Source: Rhododendron vialii
Lineage: Eukaryota; Streptophyta; Magnoliopsida; Ericales; Ericaceae
Length of the DNA stretch: 64,000 bases
Direction of reading: 5' to 3'
Assembly (NCBI RefSeq): GCF_030253575.1
Contig: NC_080569.1
Coordinates: 2,872,001 to 2,936,000, forward strand
Shown: positions 22,761-36,083 of the stretch, piece by piece
Layout: the number at the start of each line of letters is the position of its first letter
How positions within the stretch are numbered: position 1 is the stretch's first letter
Made by a program: the position numbers and the translations under genes
Notes under the pieces: model-generated
Seen by the model: only the letters and a program-made list of their open reading frames with translations
Databases searched by the model: none
What the model was told of the DNA's origin: nothing

Positions 22761-23554
22761 CCTTAAGGCCTGACAAAACTCAAAACACCTAAGAATAATT
22801 TTAATACTTCACTTACTCCCCATATCCTCCTTGCAGATTATTATCATGGCGTGTGCGCACTTTAAGCGATGGATCAGACCGTTACGTTCCCTAATACAAA
22901 CCCTCTATTGAATCCAACCTCCAAAGCTATGTGAAAAAGCGCCACCACATTAAATGAAAACGGCAATAGGGAATTCGCTTGTTCTGAGAGTTAAGCCTCT
23001 CCAACTCTTTTGTTGGAGATCCATTGATTGAGATTCAAGAACAAAGCTGATGCTACTCCCCCTAGTGACATTTTTTCTCCGTCACTAAGGGAATGCTGGT
23101 TGTTATAGGAAATTAGAGCAAAGGGATCAAGGTATTGCTAATAATTAATTACCCTTGAGATGTATTGAATTCAAGAACAATTTTGTCCCTCTTTTAAAGT
23201 GAAAAGACTAAATAAATAATTTCCTGCCACTCTACACTTCCCCTAATTAATTAGAACAATCAAATTACAAATAACAGCTAATATTATCCAAACCATCTTA
23301 TAGTATACACAACAGAGATCACGAAAACGTAACAAGAAACTATAGGAAATCAAGAAAACCAATTCTGCTTATGAGATACGAGCCATGCTACAAACATAAC
23401 AATTTGCACAACACTATGCATAATATGTCAATGGGACATTGCTTCATTTAAGTACTTCGAAAATATCAATCTACCCTTTTACGGTTTACGAATGAAACAG
23501 TGCCACATTAGCATGTTTTGCACAATGTCGTGTAAGGAATTGTACAATTTATGT
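22761..23554 (-). other. 3' flank of STN1
   Basis: AT-rich sequence without a second gene; it probably includes the STN1 3' UTR. Confidence 0.4.
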
Positions 23555-24038
23555 TTATTGGGGCAAGTGGTAACACTTACGGGCCAACTTGATGCACTGC
23601 AGCCAGTGCAACACCTCCGCATTGGGATCCCTCTCCGCAACCACATCCGAAACCGTGATCTGAACCGAACCCCTGTACCCCGTGATCCGTCCGCGCACTC
23701 TCAAAACGGCGCCGAGTTGGACTCGGGACGCGAATTGGGCGGCGGCATCGGCAATTAAGCGAACATCCGAGGGGCTGCGGCGGGAGAAGTAAGGGGAGGT
23801 GAGGTGGTTGAGCCAGAGTATGCAAGGGATGATTCCGGTGCCGTCGTCGACGCTGAATTTGAGGAACCTGTCGGGTTTGAGCTCTCGGGTGGTGACGACG
23901 CCGAGAGTTTCAGCGCGGGTGAGGAGGAGGAGGGTGGAGGAGAGGGTGAAGGTGAGGGGGTTTGAGGGGGTTGGGGTGAGAGAGAGAAAGTCGATGGCTA
24001 GGAGTTTTACGTGGGTGTTGTAGAGGGCGTCCGAGGCC

Positions 24039-24040
<2 letters not shown>
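23555..24040 (-). CDS. STN1: CST complex subunit STN1 (OB-fold telomere protein)
   Basis: An intronless 161-residue protein. With CTC1 and TEN1, STN1 forms the CST complex, which binds single-stranded telomeric DNA and promotes C-strand fill-in. The N-terminal HVKLLAIDFLSL, the central LKPDRFLKFSVDDGTG and ILWLNHLTS, and the C-terminal ERDPNAEVLHWLQCIKLA are the blocks I recognise from plant STN1. The single OB fold covers about residues 35-145. Plant STN1 is about 160 residues and lacks the C-terminal winged-helix domains of the human protein, so this length is expected. The start MASDALYNTHVK is the only suitable ATG. The coding block is GC-rich compared with its AT-rich flanks. A (GA)n run sits immediately upstream of the ATG and is likely in the leader. 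Confidence 0.93.

Positions 24041-24079
<39 letters not shown>
24041..24079. repeat. (GA)n microsatellite at the STN1 start
   Basis: A GA run directly against the STN1 ATG. On the STN1 strand it is a CT-rich leader, common in plant 5' UTRs. Confidence 0.95.
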
Positions 24080-24080
<1 letters not shown>

Positions 24081-26651
24081 CTTACTACCTTTTGCCTCTC
24101 CTCTGTTCATCTGGGCGGGAAAGCCTGGGATTTCCTCTTTCTTTGGAACTGGGAAAGGGATGGAAAGTGAGGGAAAAGAAAGTGAGGAAAATGGGAGGGA
24201 AATGGAAGGAAAATTATTACTCCCTACGTTCCATTACACCTACTTTTCACCATTGCTCCTATATTCGACCTATTTTGCACTATTTGTTTTCACATATGAG
24301 GAATATTTTTAGAATTTTATCAAATTTCTACTTCTATTTTTGGAGAGGGACAATTATTTTGGAACATTCCAAAATGGAATGAGGACTCTCGATTAGGTAC
24401 GGAGTGAGTATTCACAAAACTTGAATTTTTTATTTTTCCTCCTCTTTCTCTTCCATCCTAACAATAGGAGGGAATTTTTTTTATAACTTTTCTTCATTTT
24501 CTTCCATTTTTCCTAAGTTCCAAGCAAAACTAAAATGAGACCGTGAGAGTAATCAATTTGGGGCTCATTATCCCGACCCAAACCCACCATGAAGCCTCAC
24601 TATCGGGGCATAATGCTAACTCACACAATTCGCGTGCTAGTACGCGAGCGAAAGTGTAAAAACTATTCTTAAAACACATCTCAAACTATTAAAGAATCAT
24701 GAAAGCGAGAATTAAGAACGCAAGAACAGTGTGATGAGTGACAACCGGAACGCATGACATTTTGAAGGATTATGTGACCAATGCGTAATGATTTGGAGTA
24801 GAGAAAGTCTAGAAACACAACATTGTGCACAACATGCTAATGTGAAACTGTTTCATTGGTCATTAAGTGAATTTAATTATTTTCAATTCCCAATGAAATA
24901 CTGCCACGTTGATATGTTGTGCACTTTGAGACCAATATCTCCCCCATTGAATAATTTCTCTCCCAATTAGCTCCCTAGCGGGTGTTCGACAATAATTTCT
25001 CTCCCAATTTGATCAACTGTGAATGAATGAATGCCTGTGGTGTGGACGAAACAGGTTAAAAAGTGTGGTTTGTATGATAGAGAGATTTTTACTAGTGGTT
25101 AATTTCTTTTTGAGTAACGGTGTTACAATGAAAAAAGCAGCACACCGTGAATTACAGAAGTCCAATCTCATCCGGCCTTTCGATACCGGCCCCCTATTAG
25201 GAGAGCATTGAAAGACAGAGACACAAATGCGATAGAACTCAGGTAAAATATACTGTAGCATAACAACATCTCACACGCGATCACATGAGAACTATATAAC
25301 TTTAGGAAATTTGAAGAGGAGAATAGGGACGGGGAACCATAACGATTAAAATGAGAATAGAGAAAATCATCAAGATACACAAGTGAGTGAATCGTATGAT
25401 AGGCCGAGGAAAACTAGGATTACAACCATAAGGCACAACAGTTTCAACAATCTGGTCTTCAACAAAGTACTCAAAATCATCTCGTTACCCATGGAGCATA
25501 GATTCACACCACCCTACCAGCTGTACTGACTTTCTTTTGCCCTTTTCCATAGCCTTCATCTTTCATAAGCAGCATTGCAGCACTACTCCTACGGGCTACG
25601 AATAAGCATATCTACAGCAAGTAGCATATGACAATAACCATGTCAGAGCATAAAAATAAATCCAATAACTTCTTCAAGACTTTCACCTTTTACTTTGAAG
25701 AGAAAAATGTACACGACCCACGACATGCACCGGAAAGAGTAAATTTCCAACAGCGATGGATGACTTTAACAAGGAACAACCAAATTAAAATTTACAGGTA
25801 TTCTTTAGCCGAAAAAAGGAAAAAGAAAAAGCCCATTACCCTTACTGTACCCTGTATCCACAAATGTAAAAAGGGCTAAACATGTGAGACTGTAGATAGG
25901 TGGAGATTGTAAAACTGTCCTTAGACTCAAAAATTGATTTTGCACTAAACATCTGCTTGTCAGGAGCCTACTTGCCATAACTCCCTAATCCAAGCGATCC
26001 GTGGTATTGCCTCACCTGATAAAGGTAAACAACATTAATCCCTCAAGCATGTTGAAATTAATTCCCAGTTCAAGATCGCCGAAGAGATATATCCTGCTTG
26101 AGCACAAGTAGATTTGCAGTTTGGAAATCCCACAAAATATGAAGTGAGACGATACTTCTAGTAAGATAATTTTGTCTTATTCTGAAACTGGAGCCAACCC
26201 ATCCAGCATATCAAGATATTGTTATCTAACCCAGGATAAGACCTTTCCAATGTCGTTGTACAAGATCTCACCACAAATCACATTTATACAGCAAAATCAT
26301 AATTTGACCCTACCACTACACATACCCCACCAGTTTGACTCCCAACAATCACTACGCAATTCAAATAGCCTATTCCTTTGACAAAGATGGAGAACATGGA
26401 AAATGTTTGAGAAACCTATCTAGATTCACTAGGACATAATGCTTATAACTTGATATGAATTCAAAGATTAAGGATGGACATTTTACTAAACACGCTAGTC
26501 AGTGCCACTGTGTAATACAGTTGACAACTTATATACGTGTGTGAAATATAGGGGCAGGCAGGGTACAGAATTTGTTCGTAAGTCGTACTCTTTCATTAGT
26601 CGGTCTACAAAAACATCTCACTTACCTTACTGCGGACAGAATCGTTGAAGG
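24080..26651. other. Intergenic spacer between STN1 and BUD32
   Basis: Holds the STN1 promoter on the left and the BUD32 3' UTR on the right. No exon, RNA gene or clear repeat could be supported in between. Confidence 0.4.
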
Positions 26652-28019
<1,368 letters not shown>

Positions 28020-29539
28020 AATGAAGAGAGGTACTACTGGAGTAGGTTTAACTTATAACTGTGATAGCCAATACTACAAACAGAATTAAAATGTGAGAGA
28101 AAGGACTAACAAGCAGATACATAGGGACACTAATGTCATCCATATCATCTCATTACAAAGTAAAAGAAACAAAACATTCAAAATTCAAAAGGCTCTTCGA
28201 CCCGCAAGGAGGAAACCAGCCTCTGCCTCATTGCCATTAATCGAAGGCTAGAATCTAGATAAGAATGCCAAACCATGACCACGTCCCATTACCATCATAC
28301 CTCCACAACGTAAAAAGCAGAAGGTTTTTAATACCTGTTTCACGAACACTAAGAACCTGGATAAGACCGCAGGTTATTGAGAAGAACCCAATAAGGTTCC
28401 AGTGCTCCTCAAAGGAAATGCTCTTTTTTGTCCAATCTCACGTTTTATGAACAAAAAGATAACTAATTTCGTTGGAAAAGATGATAATTCTACTAGTTTT
28501 AAATGCAGTGGGAATAATTACACACAGTAAATGATAGCTTAACCCGAGTGTTTTTTTTTTCTTTTGATAGGCACAATTAATTCCATTCATCCCGATAGCT
28601 TTAACCTGAGTTACAGCTTAGCTAAACAATCCTTCATTTTTTTCCCTTTCCCAACTGCCTATTGAGTTCATTTACAAGCATCAAGCTACATATAGTACTG
28701 AAATCATCAGCACACGCACATACAAACATCTTTTTCATCACCATGGTAACTATTAACAACTCATCCACATTTAAAACTTGTTTCAAATAACTAGAATCAA
28801 CAAGTGAATAAACCAAGAAAAAACACATAAAGCTACATTTACGTCGATCTACGGAACGTGAAAACGAAAAACAAGACAAGAGAGAGCGAGATTAGATTCG
28901 ACGGGAACCTTGTGGGAACAACGCGTTGCGGCGGCGCCCGGACGGAAACACACCAAGCGTCGACGGGGCTTCCGATGAAATAACCACGAACCTAAGTCAA
29001 TTTGGGGTTTTTATGGCCTTGAAAGTTTAAAAACCCAATTAAACGGCGTCGTAGAAAGAAACCCACCGTATGCATAGATGAGGCTAAATTTCACTTTTAT
29101 CCCCTCAAGTATCCGATTTCTTTCTATTTCGTCTTTAATCCATCGATTCATCGTATTGAGTCCTTAAATTATCAGAATTGATATCCACTCAGCCTAAATT
29201 TGGATTCCCGGTCCGAGCGACGACAACTGTTCTGTCACTGGGGTAGAGATTGAGGCTCATTATTTTCATTCGATCTAGTTGTTACTTGGAAGTTGGAACA
29301 TTTTGCCTCCAACTATGAAGTGCATTTATCTGGTGCATAGATGGACAAGATGTAGGAAAGATTTTATTTTTTTTCTTTTATAATATGGTTAAGAACATTG
29401 TTCATTAATTTTAGAAAAACAACCAACGGAACATTATCCCTTGAAAAATATAGTTTTCTATTTATTTATCAATATTTGTTTATAATTGAAAAATTAATTT
29501 TTTTGATATCTTAAAAAAGAGTGGGTCAGTTAAATCGGA
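28020..29539 (-). promoter_or_regulatory. BUD32 leader/promoter and spacer
   Basis: No coding exon is evident upstream of the BUD32 ATG. A GC-rich patch at about 28905-28975, with a purine-rich edge at 28875, may be the first non-coding exon and promoter, implying a leader intron. That is inferred from composition only. Confidence 0.35.
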
Positions 29540-29845
29540 AAAAAAATCCTTGTAGACCGATGAATGCGATCCGTTTCGGTTAAGATTGCGGAGGTAGTGT
29601 CGCAAGTCCCTTCCAAAATATCTCTTTGAAATCGATAACGCATCGAACCCTTTGTTTGGATGAAGTTATAAGCCTCAGAACGAATGTTTTTGATGGGACT
29701 TAGTAGCGGTCGTTTAGGCTTTGTCCCTGTAGGAGTGTTTAGAGTTTGTCCCAACTGGCTGCACTTCCTTTAGTTGGAATCCCCCCCCCCCCTCCCTCTT
29801 TTCTTCTTAATACAGTAAAATGTAATTTTTGCCGATAAAAAAACA
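29540..29845 (+). mobile_element. 3' end of an L1-type LINE
   Basis: The stretch ends CTTCTTAATACAG, then TTTTTGCCGATAAAAAAA. The CTTCTTAATA...TTTGCCGATAAAA string followed by poly(A) is the usual tail of plant L1 elements. The upstream 200 bases carry no intact frame. It is a 5'-truncated copy; its left edge is approximate. A C10 run precedes the tail. Confidence 0.55.
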
Positions 29846-29996
29846 ATGATGGGAAATCCACAATTGGACTAGGTGGATATCAGTTTGAATAGTTCAAAGA
29901 CTCATTCATATAGGTTTACTCGAGAGATTAAAGACGGGTTGAAGGGGATAAAAGTACTCCACAATTTATCCCATAGAGAGACAATTGCCTTCGCCT

Positions 29997-30352
29997 ATCA
30001 TCTCCAATCCATCCAAAATACAGGATGGATGTAACACATTGAGAGGAGATTTTGTAATTTATTCCATTTTTTTTTTCACTATTTGTATTTTTTGGAAGAA
30101 TCTTTGAGGGACCCATCGTCATTTTTAGAGTTTTGGAGGAATTTTGTACTCCAAATTTACTTTTTATCCTCCATTTTTAGAGGACCAAATTTACTTTTAG
30201 AGGACCAAACTCTAAAAAAGACGGTGGGTCCCTCAAAAATTCTCCCAAAAATTACAAAAAGTGAAGAAAAAAGAGAATAAATTATAAAATCTTTCCTCAA
30301 TATGTCACATCCATCCTCTATTTTAGAGAAATAGAAGTGGATTGGAGATGCT
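29997..30352. mobile_element. MITE with CATCTCCAATCC ends, copy 2
   Basis: Same family as 17079-17422. The left end has CATCTCCAATCC and the right end its inverted copy GGATTGGAGATG. Inner blocks GGATGGATGTAACACATTGA and GAGATTTTGTAATTTATTCC are mirrored on the right. The interior holds a further inverted pair (AGAGGACCAAA near 30180 and 30200). It lies just upstream of the plus-strand gene starting at 30997. Confidence 0.8.
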
Positions 30353-30996
30353 CTTAGCCCGACCCAAACCCGGAATTATCCCTGTCGCAGCATCGCTTCA
30401 ACTCTGTGTGCAAAATTGCAAGCCCTAAAAAATAAGGCTAAAACCCTTTCGACTCCGTTGATTGCAATTGGGAAGCGGTTGGAGCAGACGATAGATCTCA
30501 ATTCGGTGAGTATTCTCTCTCTAATGTTCTTCTGCTTCAATTCCTGGTTATAAGGGTCGCCTGGTCTAGCCAATACGCTGATTTTGCTGGATACTGATAG
30601 AGCTGATTAACGAACCAAAAAGATCTAGTTTGTCACATCAGATAAGATTTTTAACATGAACAAACCAAGCTTGATCATCTTCTTGAAGCTCGTGAAGCTT
30701 TCGAATCAAGCTTGAACGAACTACTACTGCTCCGATCGTTAGACTTACGATGTTTAAGAAACTCAAGCTACTCGAGAAGGGCTCGATTAAAACTGGTTTG
30801 AGTTCCGTTTGTCTCGTGAACGAGCCAAACAAAGCTCTTTTATGGTTTCGAACTAAACTTCAACAATCGAGCTATTCGACTCGTTCAGTTCGTTTATTCG
30901 GCATAGATACCGAAGGTATATGTTTATGTCATCATTATGAGGTTCTAAATCTTGGCACCTTGTTGTTTATATTTGCCTCAGAGTCATCGCCATACC
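30353..30996 (+). promoter_or_regulatory. Leader exon and leader intron of the downstream gene
   Basis: A less AT-rich stretch at about 30385-30505 ends ...AATTCG|GTGAGT, a good donor, and TTTGCCTCAG at 30972-30981 is a good acceptor 15 bases before the ATG at 30997. I infer a non-coding first exon and an intron of about 470 bp. The intron carries degenerate GCTCGAA/CTCGAG words (30605-30905) like those at 50868-51440, probably an old transposon remnant. Confidence 0.5.
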
Positions 30997-32738
30997 ATGA
31001 AAAGGCCAATGCCATGGGCATGGAGTGATGGCGAGGATGACTCATCATCTGATGATTCTTCAACCTTGGATACAGACAAAGAAGCCAATGATGGGTCTAA
31101 CAAGAAAAACAACACGAAGATTAGCGGTACCCCTAGTCAACCCTCCAAAGGGAAAGCATCTCGAGGTTAGATGGTATATATTGTACGGTCTTTGGTGATG
31201 CTTGATTAAGGATGAACTTTGCCTTTCGTTCTATGTAAGATTGGAACATTAAAAGAAGAGTTCTATCTTGTCTTATAATGAACTTGTAATGTTATTTAGA
31301 GTTTTCGTCATGTTTTTTTAGATATGCGCGGTTCATTTGTTCTTGATTGAGTTAGTGATTATAATTTCTGTAACTGCTCAAGGACGACCTTGTCGAAATA
31401 ACTTTTCGTATATCCTTACTTGGTTCAGTAGTTTAAGAAGTTCAGAAACAAGATGAACCTTTGAGATCTCATCTGACGGGTTTCATGGAGAGGGGTCTAC
31501 AAGGACCAAATGTGATTATATTGTGATAAAGTGCAGACAACAAATTATAAAATTGGAGTGGAGAAGCAGATTCAAAATTTCAAATTCCCAAAAGGCTGCT
31601 TTGCTGGATTTTTCCTTTTTAGCTGGAACATGCCTTTTTATTTTCAACTTATCATAGTTGTGAATTTTTGCTATTGTTGTTTGTGGGGATTTAGATCTGA
31701 CTTTGTGCTTGGAAGTTGTACTACTACATGGGGAAAAGCTTGTTACTCAATGCACATCCTATCACCTGAAGTTTTAACAGTTCCATTCATCTTTCACTTA
31801 TGGTGCCAACCAAATGAATTGGAAGTCATTTTGCTTATGGAATTCTGTATTTTGTCCTCCACCAAATAGAATGAAGGAATATTGGTTACTTGCTAATCAC
31901 TCTACACACTGTTTATCGAATAGTGTTTGGTACAATATATCCTTATGGATGATTCCCAGCTTCTTGAGGCTTAAGTTGAGCTGACTTTAGTTTTTTTCAT
32001 GTGTAACGTTTTAAATTTTGTGGATAACAATACTAAAGAGAAATCGCATTTGGGAGGCAGATCAGGATTGCTTCAAAACGATATGGGATATGAGGGAATA
32101 TACAGAGATTAGTTGTAAATATATCCGTGTATTGTGTGACTGAACGTATGAATGTTTCATCTACATGAGATAGTTATTACTGGTTGACTTTTAGAGGATG
32201 CAATTTTATCATTGCTAGACCAAGAAGGTGTTTTTCCACTGGAATCATGACAGTATAACTTCTATGCTTCTCTGTTGATTTTTGACTTGCTTTGAATCGT
32301 CAACTTCTCAATTCTTCTTGCTTTAACCATTGTTTTAGTTGCATTTATGCAGTTGATTCCGGAAAACGAAAAAGCAAGGGTGTAGACTTTGAAGCTTTGA
32401 GTCGACATGGCTATAAAGGCGGACCATCTATCTTGGGTGTGCCTCCTCCAAAAGAGGCCAACCAAAATCAAGATTGGTCTTGGTCTACTGGGAAGGAAAG
32501 TCGTGCAGCAAATGAGTCGGAAGAAACTTTTGAAGAACGACGAAGAACCAGAGATGCAATTATTGAAGGCGAGAACCTAACCCATGTGCAAACTCAGAAA
32601 GACAAAAAGAACACTTCATTTTCACAGAAGGAAAAGAGGAAGAGAGATATTGGCCAGGCTAGTCGCGGAAAGAGTTATGTTGAGGAAGAGAAGAGGTTGC
32701 TAAGGGACAGTGGTGTTTATTCTGGTTTTGATTCCTAA
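30997..32738 (+). CDS. Conserved-looking hydrophilic protein of unknown function
   Basis: Two exons, 30997-31165 and 32353-32738, join in phase (G|TT, Val) to 184 residues. The N-terminus, MKRPMPW followed by an acidic Ser/Asp run (residues 10-25), precedes a Lys/Ser/Asn-rich linker. The second half has SRHGYKGGPS, a PPPKE turn and DWSWSTGK, then a charged helical stretch with EERRRTRDAI, FSQKEKRKRD, and a C-terminal RDSGVYSGFDS. There is no signal peptide or membrane segment. The basic clusters KRKSK and KEKRKRD look like nuclear localisation signals. I recall similar plant proteins annotated as uncharacterised, but can give no function. The intron of about 1.2 kb is AT-rich. The start is the first ATG after the acceptor at 30981. 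Confidence 0.8.
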
Positions 32739-33115
32739 TACGAGATTGTATCCCTGATGAGTCCTTTGCATTGGCAATATTAATGATACATTTAGGAGGA
32801 GAATGTATTGTTGGAATAGTTGTTGATTTTATCGAACACACCACAGCCCTGATCTGAAGAGCATGCACATTCCTCACGCTATTAATCTGACAGCATGCAC
32901 ATGAAAAAGTTTAAGGCGTGTTTGATAACCTAAATTCAACACTTAAAATTGAATTAATTAAGTAATAAGTGATTCAGTAGATTTGATAATCATATTTTAC
33001 ATTACTTAACAAATTAAGTGTCACTTCAAATATAAGCTAAAAAGTTGAAAAAAATTAAGTAGCTTTGAACTACTTAATCATGATTGAATTCTTGTGTAGC
33101 TGCATTCAACCACTA
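32739..33115. other. 3' flank, with one end of a hAT-like MITE
   Basis: Starts with the probable 3' UTR of the preceding gene. From about 32912, GGCGTGTTTGATAACCTAAA followed by an ATTAATTAAGTAATAAG run resembles one end of a common plant hAT-type MITE. I could not find the matching right end. Confidence 0.4.
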
Positions 33116-33300
33116 TATCACCACTACACCCACCACCACCACCATTGCTCAACCACAACCACCACTGCTCCACTACCACTGCTACTTCACCACCACCACC
33201 ACTCCACCCGCCCCATCACCACTATCACTACTCCACTACCATTACCACTTCGCCACCACTACACTACCTCCACCACCACTCCACCATCACTACCTTCATC
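33116..33300. repeat. (CAC/CCA)n-rich imperfect triplet tract
   Basis: About 185 bp of degenerate CAC, CCA and ACT triplets. Two overlapping frames read Thr/His/Pro-rich peptides, but they lack a start context and conserved content, so I treat them as products of the repeat. It directly follows the hAT-like MITE end and may be that element's core. Confidence 0.8.
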
Positions 33301-33307
33301 GTTAAAA

Positions 33308-33403
33308 ATAATGAGTGATTCGGATCATATTGGTGTTAAAATGAATGATTTGGATCATATTGGTGTTAAAAATAATGAACGATTTGGATCTTATTGGTGT
33401 GAC
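33308..33403. repeat. Three-copy tandem repeat, period about 33 bp
   Basis: GATTYGGATCATATTGGTGT recurs near 33317, 33348 and 33383 with spacers of AAAATGAAT type. Non-coding. Confidence 0.75.
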
Positions 33404-33497
33404 TCGAGGTGGGCCTCATAAAAGTGTATGTACAAAATCTATGTGAAAATGTATGTGCAAGTAGCACGGCTGATATGTATACATACATTTAACTTTT

Positions 33498-33614
33498 CAG
33501 CTCAATCTGATACCTATAGATACTTGATCTAATCATTTAACTTTTCATTTGGATTTCAGGATAGTGAAAAGCTAGATGATTGGATCGAGCACCTATAGGT
33601 ATCGGATTGAGCTG
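33498..33614. repeat. Long hairpin: about 50-bp arms, short loop
   Basis: CAGCTCAATCTGATACCTAT (33498 on) is mirrored by ATAGGTATCGGATTGAGCTG ending at 33614. The arms pair over about 50 bp with a few mismatches around a loop of some 15 bases. A transcript would form a strong stem. It is probably a small fold-back element; a small-RNA precursor is possible but not shown. Confidence 0.75.
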
Positions 33615-33854
33615 ATCTTTCGTGTGGGCTCTTGAAAAATTGTTCTACATTTAATGAACAGCTCGAATAATTTGTATGGGACCCGTAATGAGCCCCACAA
33701 AAAATCTGTGCGCAACCTGTGTCAATTTTGTCTGTGTACTTATTGATGTACATATTCATAATCAATCACCTTGTTCCACACCGTCTACAGTACTGTCACA
33801 AAGTTCATTTACAAACATGGAAAGGGATGCAGCTACATACTGTAGTTATTTTTT

Positions 33855-34075
33855 GATAACTCAGTTGTTCAGGTCAGTATACGCGCACCTCAATAAATTG
33901 CTCAATCTCACCGCCTACTTGCGGGGAGCCCAATTAAATATTGGAACAAAGCCGTACAAACTGGGCCCAAACTAAGGAGTTGACGTTTCGAACCTAAAAC
34001 CTTATGAAGAAGCAAACTCCTAAATTCTAAGTTTTGACCATCAAGCCAACCTCTCGGGGTTATGCAGCTACATAG
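33855..34075 (-). mobile_element. SINE, minus strand, near full length
   Basis: Read on the minus strand, GGTTGGCTTGATGGTCAAAA is the A-box region and GGTTCGAAACGTC the B box, about 45 bases apart. The body then runs through GGGCTCCCCGCAAGTAGGCG to the GCGCGTATACTGACCTGAAC block, ending at a T/A-rich tail near 33850. The shared 3' block also occurs at 18102 and 41866, so one SINE family has at least three relics here. Confidence 0.6.
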
Positions 34076-34385
34076 TTATGTGTAGACAATAGTAGGCTTT
34101 GAGATTACGGCTCAAATTTTTTTAACTAAAAAAGAGAGACTTTTAGCCCTTTTGTCTAAAAGTCACTTGACTATAAATATCGGCAACTAAGCCTTATTTG
34201 TGGGGAAAAAAATGTAATTGGTATTATTACGTGCATGTGCGGATTCTTTAGTTGGGGAGGATTCGAACTCAGTAAGTTGTGTGTAAGTCATGGACTTTGA
34301 TAATTTGTAGAGTAACGCGTGGATCCAAATGTAATGAAATATTGTTGAACGAATAAAGCATAAAGTTTTCATTTCATCGAATTCG

Positions 34386-34529
34386 ACTTCACTATATACC
34401 ATACATTGACTACTAGTTACAAGTACAACACAACACTTAAATTCTTCATTAGAGTATACTTCACTATATACCATACATTGGCTACTAGTTACAAGTACAA
34501 CACAACACTTAAATTCTTCATTAGAGTAT
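34386..34529. repeat. Two-copy tandem duplication, period 72 bp
   Basis: CTTCACTATATACCATACAT starts at 34387 and again at 34459. The copies match except for one substitution (TTGACTACT versus TTGGCTACT), so the duplication is recent. Confidence 0.9.
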
Positions 34530-36083
34530 CATTACCAGGGTCGCTACTTCCCATTTTTCGTATAGTAGCAAGTAAAAGGGTAAAAAGTCCTTGGAAATCA
34601 GGCTTGTTTCTTGGTGGCTAGAGTAACGACTAAAATGAAATTGCTATAGTAACTCGTCTGACTTGACAAGCAACTGTTGAATCGCTTCCAATTTTTATAT
34701 TATTTCCCAACCCTCACTCCATCGACATCCCTCTCTTGTAATTGCTGTATAACTACTCTCTCTGCCTTGGGGATCAATGAAGAAATGGCGAGGATCTGGT
34801 CGGCGGAGTTTGGGCTTGGTCTGTGAGGATCTGAGAAGAGGGAGAGCCAATTCTGGCAGATGCACTTGGAGCGCGAAGAAGGGATTTGGGAGGGAGTCTA
34901 AAGAGGATGTCGAGTTTGATGTCGTTTGGTAGATCTTGCCATGGTGCCACTGTTGTTCCTTTACTCCGGTTTTGTTATGTGTCTTCATTTCTTCTTTGTT
35001 TGGAATTTCCTATGGGTTTGAATATTGGGTAGATTTGAATATTTAATTGAGAAGAGAGTGAGGGCAAAAAGCCTAATTCTGGATGATTGTGAAAAACTGA
35101 CTAGCTATAGTAGAAAAGTGGTTTTTGAGAATTAATTTAGTCCAAAATTTGATAAAACTAATAAGATGCAAATAGGAACCAAAAAATGGTGAGTAAATAT
35201 GTGACTAGCTAGTATCACCTTCGTAATCATTTCATCGAATTAGATTTGACATTCTTTCCTTCTCGAACGGAGTTAAAGAGTGATATCATCCTACATTCAC
35301 ACACATGCGCACAAACTAAACAAAGTAGTGACCTTCCAATCAAGTGTTTTATATCAGTAATGGACGGCTAAGATTACTTTCATCTAATGGTCTATATTAT
35401 TCTTGTAGAATTCTCCTACAAAATATCTTTTATTTTTCTTATTTTCACTGACATTCTAGAAATCTCAACACAACTATAGCATGTTGTGGAGTCTTCAATA
35501 ATCTTCTAGAATATTTTGGAATCATCTGCACTCGAGATGTTATTTCGAGTTACCCAACAAACAAGATGAGTTAAATCTTTCTCAACCAAACTTCAACAAG
35601 CCTATATAGGTTCTATGACACCTGTGCTAGTCTATGCACAAAAGAAGTCTGTTGCTAAGCATCCGCCATCACAAACACGTACACTGAATCAAATTATGCA
35701 TGAGTTCAAAGCAACATCACAAACAAGTAAACTAGACAATTGTGTACGGAGACATGCCTTCAGTGATGATTGCCAGATGCAATTCCTATGAAACATGACT
35801 TTCTTCTCTAAGGATGCCATCAACTCACTAGATTTTTTCAGCCACAACCTTTGTAAAGGCTATAAGAGCACCATAAAGTATACACTTTCAAGAGAAAGGA
35901 GCCCTTTAATTAGGAAGGACCGGGTACTAAACTCAACATATGTGCATTACCAACAATTCGATGAAGTATAAAACCCACCCAAAACAAGCAATATAGCTAT
36001 AAACTGCTTTATGACAACTTTGTTTGAACATAAAAAAGTAGTAGAATTGAAGAAGGAAGAAAAAGCAGGTGAAAATATGAAAA
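34530..36083. other. Intergenic spacer and kinase 3' flank
   Basis: A GC-richer patch at about 34720-34960 has open frames on both strands but no recognisable domain or splice context. The rest is AT-rich. The right end should contain the 3' UTR of the kinase gene. Confidence 0.35.

Noticed and set aside
33065-33421. Thr/His/Pro-rich open frames
   Set aside because: Produced by the CAC triplet tract in two overlapping frames; no conserved content.
34695-34988. 97-codon minus-strand open frame in a GC-richer patch
   Set aside because: Composition is protein-like in places, but there is no domain, no neighbouring exon and no family I know.
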